Source: Fragilaria crotonensis (Eukaryota > Bacillariophyta > Fragilariophyceae > Fragilariales > Fragilariaceae). From it: 11,355 bases of DNA. Shown in pieces: positions 8,130 to 11,355 of this stretch. Within the stretch, counting starts at the first letter, position 1; every line of letters begins with the position of its first letter. Where the stretch lies: positions 126,001-137,355 of the forward strand of contig JAKSYS010000078.1 in assembly GCA_022925895.1 (NCBI GenBank). The letters run 5' to 3'. The translations under genes were made by a program, and so were the position numbers. The notes under the pieces are model-generated. The model saw nothing but the letters and a program-made list of their open reading frames with translations. It did not search any database and had not been told where the DNA came from.

Positions 8130-9700
8130 CGCTTGGGTAAAAACTCCGTTCCGTGCTTGGCTTGGCACTGGGAAAACGGCTTTGGCTTGGTATTTCCGTC
8201 GGAAGGACGCTTGGAAATGTAGTGGCAACGGGAATTTTACTCGGCGAAATGCTTGGTTGTGGGCTTGGAACGGCGCTACGTTCCTGGCTTGGCTTGTGAC
8301 TCGGGAATGCGCTTTGGCTTGGTATTTCCGTCGGAAGGAGGCTTGGAAATGTAGTGGCAATGGGAATTTCACTCGGTAATGTGCTTGGTTGCGGGCTTGG
8401 AACGGCGCTACGTCCCTGGCTTGGCTTGTGACTCGGGAAAGCGCTTTGGCTTGGTATTTCCGTCGGAAGGAGGCTTGGAAATGTAGTGGCAATGGGAATT
8501 TCACTCGGTAATGTGCTTGGTTGCGGGCTTGGAACGGCGCTACGTCCCTGGCTTGGCTTGTGACTCGGGAAAGCGCTTTGGCTTGGTATTTCCGTCGGAA
8601 GGAGGCTTGGAAAGGTAGTGGCAATGGGAATTTTACTCGGCGAAATGCTTGGTTGCAGGCTTGGAACGGCGCTACGTTCCTGGCTTGGCTTGTGACTCGG
8701 GAAAGCGCTTTGGCTTGGTATTTCCATCGGAAGGAGGCTTGGAAAGGTAGTGGCAATGGGAATTTTACTCGGCGAAATGCTTGGTTGCAGGCTTGGAACG
8801 GCGCTACGTTCCTGGCTTGGCTTGTGACTCGGGAAAGCGCTTTGGCTTGGTATTTCCGTCGGAAGGAGGCTTGCAAAGGTAGTGGCAATGGGAATTTTAC
8901 TCACGAATGCTTGGTTGCAGGCTTGGAACCAGCGCTACGTTCCTGGCTTGGCTTGTGACTCGGAAAGGCTTGGTATTTCCGTCGGAAGGAGGCTTGAAAG
9001 GTAGTGGCAATGGAATTTTACTCGGCGAAATGCTTGGTTGCAGGCTTGGAACGGCGCTACGTTCCTGGCTTGGCTTGAGACTCGGGAAAGCGCTTTGGCT
9101 TGGTATTTCCGTCGGAAGGAGGCTTGGAAAGGTAGTGGCAATGGGAATTTTACTCGGCGAAATGCTTGGTTGCAGGCTTGGAACGGCGCTACGTTCCTGG
9201 CTTGGCTTGTGACTCGGGAAAGCGCTTTGGCTTGGTATTTCCGTCGGAAGGAGGCTTGGAATTGTAGTGGCAATGGGAATTTCACTCGGCGAATTGCTTG
9301 GTTGCGGGCTTGGAACGGGGCTTCGTTCCTGGCTTGGCTTGGCGCTGGGATGAGCGCTTTGGCTTGGTATTTCCGTCGGAAGGAGGCTTGGAAAGGTAGT
9401 GGCAATGGGAATTTTACTCGGCGAAATGCTTGGTTGCAGGCTTGGAACGGCGCTACGTTCCTGGCTTGGCTTGAGACTCGGGAAAGCGCTTTGGCTTGGT
9501 ATTTCCGTCGGAAGGAGGCTTGGAATTGTAGTGGCAATGGGAATTTCACTCGGCGAATTGCTTGGTTGTGGGCTTGGAATGGTGCTACGTTCCTTGCTTG
9601 GCTTGACACTGGGGGATACGCTTTGACTTCGTTTCTCCGTCGGTCGGTTGCTTGGATTTGCTTTGGCATTGGGAGCGCCACTCGGTGAATTGCTGTGCTG
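8130..9700 (-). repeat. 132-bp minisatellite, about 12 units (44-residue PSxxPS repeat)
   Basis: The anchor word TCGGAAGGA (or its variant) lies at 8199, 8331, 8463, 8595, 8727, 8859, 8982, 9112, 9244, 9376, 9508 and 9640. All intervals are 132 bp except 8859-8982 (123) and 8982-9112 (130). Each unit encodes 44 residues containing SKIPIATTFPSLLPTEIPSQ, then SAFPSHKPSQERSAVP and SLQP. Outer units, especially the one at 9640, are more diverged than inner ones, as expected from array growth by unequal exchange. Confidence 0.9.
8895..9015 (-). other. Frame break: five indels in one 132-bp unit
   Basis: Compared with its neighbours this unit lacks 2 nt near 8900 (CTCACGAATGC for CTCGGCGAAATGC), gains 1 near 8929 (AACCAGCGC), lacks 8 near 8965, lacks 1 near 8995 (GCTTGAAAGG) and lacks 1 near 9013 (ATGGAATTTT). 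Reading along the gene, the first four sum to -9 and restore the frame (VPSLQPSI is readable again). The last -2 then gives SIRE and a TAA stop. Several changes shorten G runs, which fits base-calling error; true decay is the alternative. Confidence 0.85.
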
Positions 9701-10864
9701 TGCACTTGGTGCCCTACTTGTTGCGGCACTTGGTTTTCTGCTAGGATTGGCACTGGGTTGAATGCTTAACTTGATGCTTGGTTTCTTGCTTAGTATGCTG
9801 TTCGGAGAAGAGCTTCGGCTGGGGACCTGCGTTGGAAGGCTGCCTGGATGTGCAGTTTTGCTGGGAGATGCACTTGGTTGTGCACTTGGATCTTCGCTCG
9901 GATTGACACTTGGCTCCTTGCTAAACCACTTCGTGGGATCCTTTGTTGGTGCAAGCGCAGGGGAAGCAGTGGGAGGCACAGTGGGAGAATCCGTGGGTGC
10001 TGCAGTCGGAGACGCAGTAGGTGCTCGAGTTGGAGCTCGTGTGGGTGAAGTTGTGGGCGCTCGAGTTGGGGCACGAGTGGGCGAAGCAGTAGGTGCTCTT
10101 GTTGGCAAAGCAGTTGGTACTCGCAGCGGAGAGGCAGTTGGTGTTCTAGTCGGCAAACGAGTTGGTGCTCTTGTTGGCAAACGAGTTGGTGTTCGATTCG
10201 GCGAAGCAGTGGGTGCTCTTGTTGGTGCTCGAGTTGGTACTCGCATCGGAGAGGCAGTTGGTGCTCTAGTCGGCAAACGAGTTGGTGCTCTTGTTGGCAA
10301 ATGAGTTGGTGTTCGATTTGGCGAAGCAGTGGGTACTCTTGTTGGTGCTCGAGTTGGTACTCGCATCGGAGAGGCAGTTGGTGCTCTAGTCGGCAAACGA
10401 GTTGGTGCTCTTGTTGGCAAACGAGTTGGTGTTTGATTTGGCGAAGCAGTGGGTGCTCTTGTTGGTGCTCGAGTTGGTACTCGCATCGGAGAGGCAGTTG
10501 GTGCTCTAGTCGGCAAACAAGTTGGTATTCTAGTTGGCAAACGAGTTGGTGTTCGATTTGGCGAAGCAGTGGGTGCTCTTGTTGGTGCTCGAGTTGGTAC
10601 TCGCATCGGAGAGGCAGTTGGTGCTCTAGTCGGCAAACGAGTAGGTGCTCTTGTTGGCAAACGAGTTGGTGTTCGATTTGGCGAAGCGGTGGGTGCTCTT
10701 GTTGGTGCTCGAGTTGGTACTCGCATCGGAGAGGCAGTTGGTGCTCTAGTCGGCAAACGAGTTGGTGCTCTTGTTGGCGAACGTGTAGGCGAAGCCGACT
10801 GTGATGACGACGTTTCGACCATGAACGCGAGGATCAAACAAACAAGGATCATAGATGAGAGCAT
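8897..10864 (-). CDS. Secreted Pro/Thr/Ser-rich tetrapeptide-repeat protein (5' part, truncated by frame break)
   Basis: The ORF starts at ATG 10864-10862 and ends 655 codons later at a TAA within a damaged repeat unit. Residues 1 to about 22 form a signal peptide: MLSSMILVCLILAFMVETSS, with a hydrophobic core and small residues after it. Residues about 22-261 are PTxx tetrapeptides (PTRA, PTRL, PTAS) in six 40-residue units. A PT-to-PS switch follows near residue 316 (KWFSKEPSVNPSEDPSAQPS), then an irregular PS-rich linker, and from about 390 the 44-residue repeats. The protein is secreted or wall-associated by inference. Such Pro/Thr/Ser sequence is usually extended and suited to O-glycosylation or proline hydroxylation; diatom surface proteins often have it. 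No catalytic domain is seen and I do not recognise a named family. The 3' part continues in another frame, so the native product is probably longer. Confidence 0.7.
   Translation of the reverse strand: MLSSMILVCLILAFMVETSSSQSASPTRSPTRAPTRLPTRAPTASPMRVPTRAPTRAPTASPNRTPTRLPTRAPTRLPTRAPTASPMRVPTRAPTRAPTASPNRTPTRLPTRIPTCLPTRAPTASPMRVPTRAPTRAPTASPNQTPTRLPTRAPTRLPTRAPTASPMRVPTRAPTRVPTASPNRTPTHLPTRAPTRLPTRAPTASPMRVPTRAPTRAPTASPNRTPTRLPTRAPTRLPTRTPTASPLRVPTALPTRAPTASPTRAPTRAPTTSPTRAPTRAPTASPTAAPTDSPTVPPTASPALAPTKDPTKWFSKEPSVNPSEDPSAQPSASPSKTAHPGSLPTQVPSRSSSPNSILSKKPSIKLSIQPSANPSRKPSAATSRAPSAQHSNSPSGAPNAKANPSNRPTEKRSQSVSPSVKPSKERSTIPSPQPSNSPSEIPIATTIPSLLPTEIPSQSAFPSLKPSQERSAVPSLQPSISPSKIPIATTFPSLLPTEIPSQSAHPSAKPSQERSPVPSPQPSNSPSEIPIATTIPSLLPTEIPSQSAFPSHKPSQERSAVPSLQPSISPSKIPIATTFPSLLPTEIPSQSAFPSLKPSQERSAVPSLQPSISPSKIPLPLPFKPPSDGNTKPFRVTSQARNVALVPSLQPSIRE
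10081..10800 (-). repeat. 120-bp minisatellite, 6 units (40-residue PTxx repeat)
   Basis: Units start at 10081, 10201, 10321, 10441, 10561 and 10681, exactly 120 bp apart. The four inner units (10201-10680) differ from their consensus at only one to four positions each. The first (10081) is clearly diverged and the last differs at its end, where it runs into the signal-peptide region. Each unit encodes ten P-T-x-x tetrapeptides, including PTASPMRVPTRAPTRAPTAS. High inner identity points to recent expansion or homogenisation. Confidence 0.93.
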
Positions 10865-11355
10865 CGGCTCTCGTCGTTCCTTGTGGACAAAACTCCTTTC
10901 CTCATGAGATTATGAGAGTTTTATTTCGTGCATCACCAATGCAAATTGGTCATTGAACACCGCATGCCTCACATGATATTTTTTTTGCTTCTTTTTGGTG
11001 GGACATTGTTCCGGGGACATACGGGAACGCACTTGAGCCAAGTATCAAGACATGAGACTAATTTTGCACAGATTTCGCAAACTATCACTTGGATGAATCG
11101 GGCTATGTAGTGACGACGTTTTATATACTGGCAATTTCGTTGCTTCCGTACTTCAGTACAGTCACCATTGGGCTGTTCGTGAAGTATTCGTTGGTCCTTT
11201 TCGAAGGGACATGTTCCGTTAGACATCCGGAAAAGCATCGCATCTTGTTCTAAATACATTGATGTTCTCGTGCATGACTACACCTGGCATATGAGAACGT
11301 CTAGAGGTCGGTTTAGGTATATGATGGGTTGTCGATACATCCCATTTCTGGTTTC
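10865..11355. promoter_or_regulatory. 5' flank of the repetitive gene
   Basis: These 491 bp lie upstream of the secreted-protein ATG and should hold its promoter. The one clear element is an inverted CCAAT pair close to the start. A 96-codon minus ORF (10969-11259) and a 60-codon plus ORF lie here but have no recognisable features. Nothing else is identified toward the right edge. Confidence 0.45.
10935..10950. promoter_or_regulatory. Inverted CCAAT pair (ACCAAT-gcaa-ATTGGT)
   Basis: ACCAAT at 10935-10940 and its reverse complement ATTGGT at 10945-10950 flank a 4-bp spacer. This puts a CCAAT box on each strand 71-86 bp upstream of the ATG at 10864. The centre also reads ATGCAAAT. CCAAT is the NF-Y site in other eukaryotes and typically lies 60-100 bp upstream of the transcription start, so the position is roughly right. 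Use in this organism is inference. Confidence 0.4.

Larger units (their letters stand above)
7462..8904 (-). pseudogene. 3' part of the repetitive secreted-protein gene, out of frame with its 5' part
   Basis: This open frame (480 codons, TAG at 7464-7462) continues the 44-residue PSxxPS repeats of the upstream piece but in another frame. Its first codon is GTG (8904-8902), not ATG, so it is not a credible independent eukaryotic gene; it reads as the downstream part of one broken gene. In order it holds about five full 132-bp units, then a PS-rich linker with FILKPNRHPSDEPSLSPS, seven PTKAPTRR repeats, and a basic tail. The tail has MRRKKKKRTRR and RRMRRKG, then three spaced VQRMRRK/VQRMRRR/VQRMRQR motifs separated by Ser/Thr/Pro/Asn linkers, ending in MGRAI. 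No C-terminal hydrophobic segment is present, so there is no sign of a GPI or membrane anchor. No enzyme domain is recognised. If the frame break is a sequence error, this is simply the C-terminal half of an intact protein of about 1,137 residues. Confidence 0.6.

Noticed and set aside
7466-8140. Plus-strand VGAFVGLRVG-type protein (224 codons)
   Set aside because: It is antisense to the PTKAPTRR array and basic tail, and is open only because the repeat period is a multiple of 3. No signal peptide or non-repeat domain.
7462-8904. The 480-codon frame as an independent gene
   Set aside because: It begins with GTG, not ATG, inside a repeat unit, and continues the same repeats as the upstream ORF. 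It is the downstream half of one broken gene.
8935-9753. Minus-strand alternative frame (repeated FPLPLPFQASFRRKYQAK), and the one at 8061-8888
   Set aside because: These are off-frame readings of the 132-bp array that lack the Pro-Ser pattern and a signal peptide.
8130-10800. CRISPR array
   Set aside because: The repeats are head-to-tail coding units without unique spacers, in a eukaryotic gene.
10449-10907. Plus-strand VGALVGARVG-type protein, and the similar one at 9762-10304
   Set aside because: Both are antisense shadows of the 120-bp array. The minus-strand reading has a signal peptide directly before the array, so it is the real one.
10969-11259. A 96-codon Cys-containing minus ORF upstream of the repetitive gene
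   Set aside because: No signal peptide, domain or repeat; length is within chance. It overlaps a plus ORF and the likely promoter. It could be an upstream exon, but no evidence shows it.

Overview
The window looks like nuclear DNA from a diatom, most likely a raphid pennate of the Phaeodactylum type. The grounds are three: two compact, apparently intron-free housekeeping genes of clear eukaryotic kind; short intergenic gaps of 0.5-0.85 kb; and a secreted protein built almost wholly of P-[ST]-x-x tetrapeptides, a composition common in diatom cell-surface proteins. The species call is inference; no marker here fixes it.

All three genes lie on the minus strand. Reading leftwards from the right edge, the window holds a 490-bp 5' flank, a large repetitive secreted-protein gene (10864 to 7462), an 850-bp gap, a TFIIH p62/Tfb1 gene (6609 to 4627), a 477-bp gap, and the first 1,383 codons of a UTP10/HEATR1 gene (4149 to 1, running off the left edge). 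UTP10 acts in rRNA transcription and small-subunit processome assembly. Tfb1 is a core subunit of the transcription and repair factor TFIIH. They share strand and a growth-related theme, but nothing shows joint regulation.

The repetitive gene is the most interesting part. It has a signal peptide and then three separate in-frame minisatellites: 6 units of 120 bp, 12 units of 132 bp and 7 units of 24 bp. All three periods are multiples of 12 nt, that is, of one tetrapeptide. The C-terminal tail is strongly basic, with five variants of an RMRR-like motif. The reading frame is broken inside a single 132-bp unit (about 8895-9015), which carries five indels while its neighbours keep the exact period. 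The gene is therefore either disrupted or misassembled at that point.

The intergenic gaps carry small repeated motifs worth checking: a triple TGAGTCA array and a duplicated TATA-like block upstream of UTP10, a recurring TACTGTA/TACAGTA heptamer in both gaps, and an inverted CCAAT pair upstream of the secreted-protein gene. I saw no RNA genes, CRISPR arrays or intact transposons. No clearly new multi-gene system is visible.
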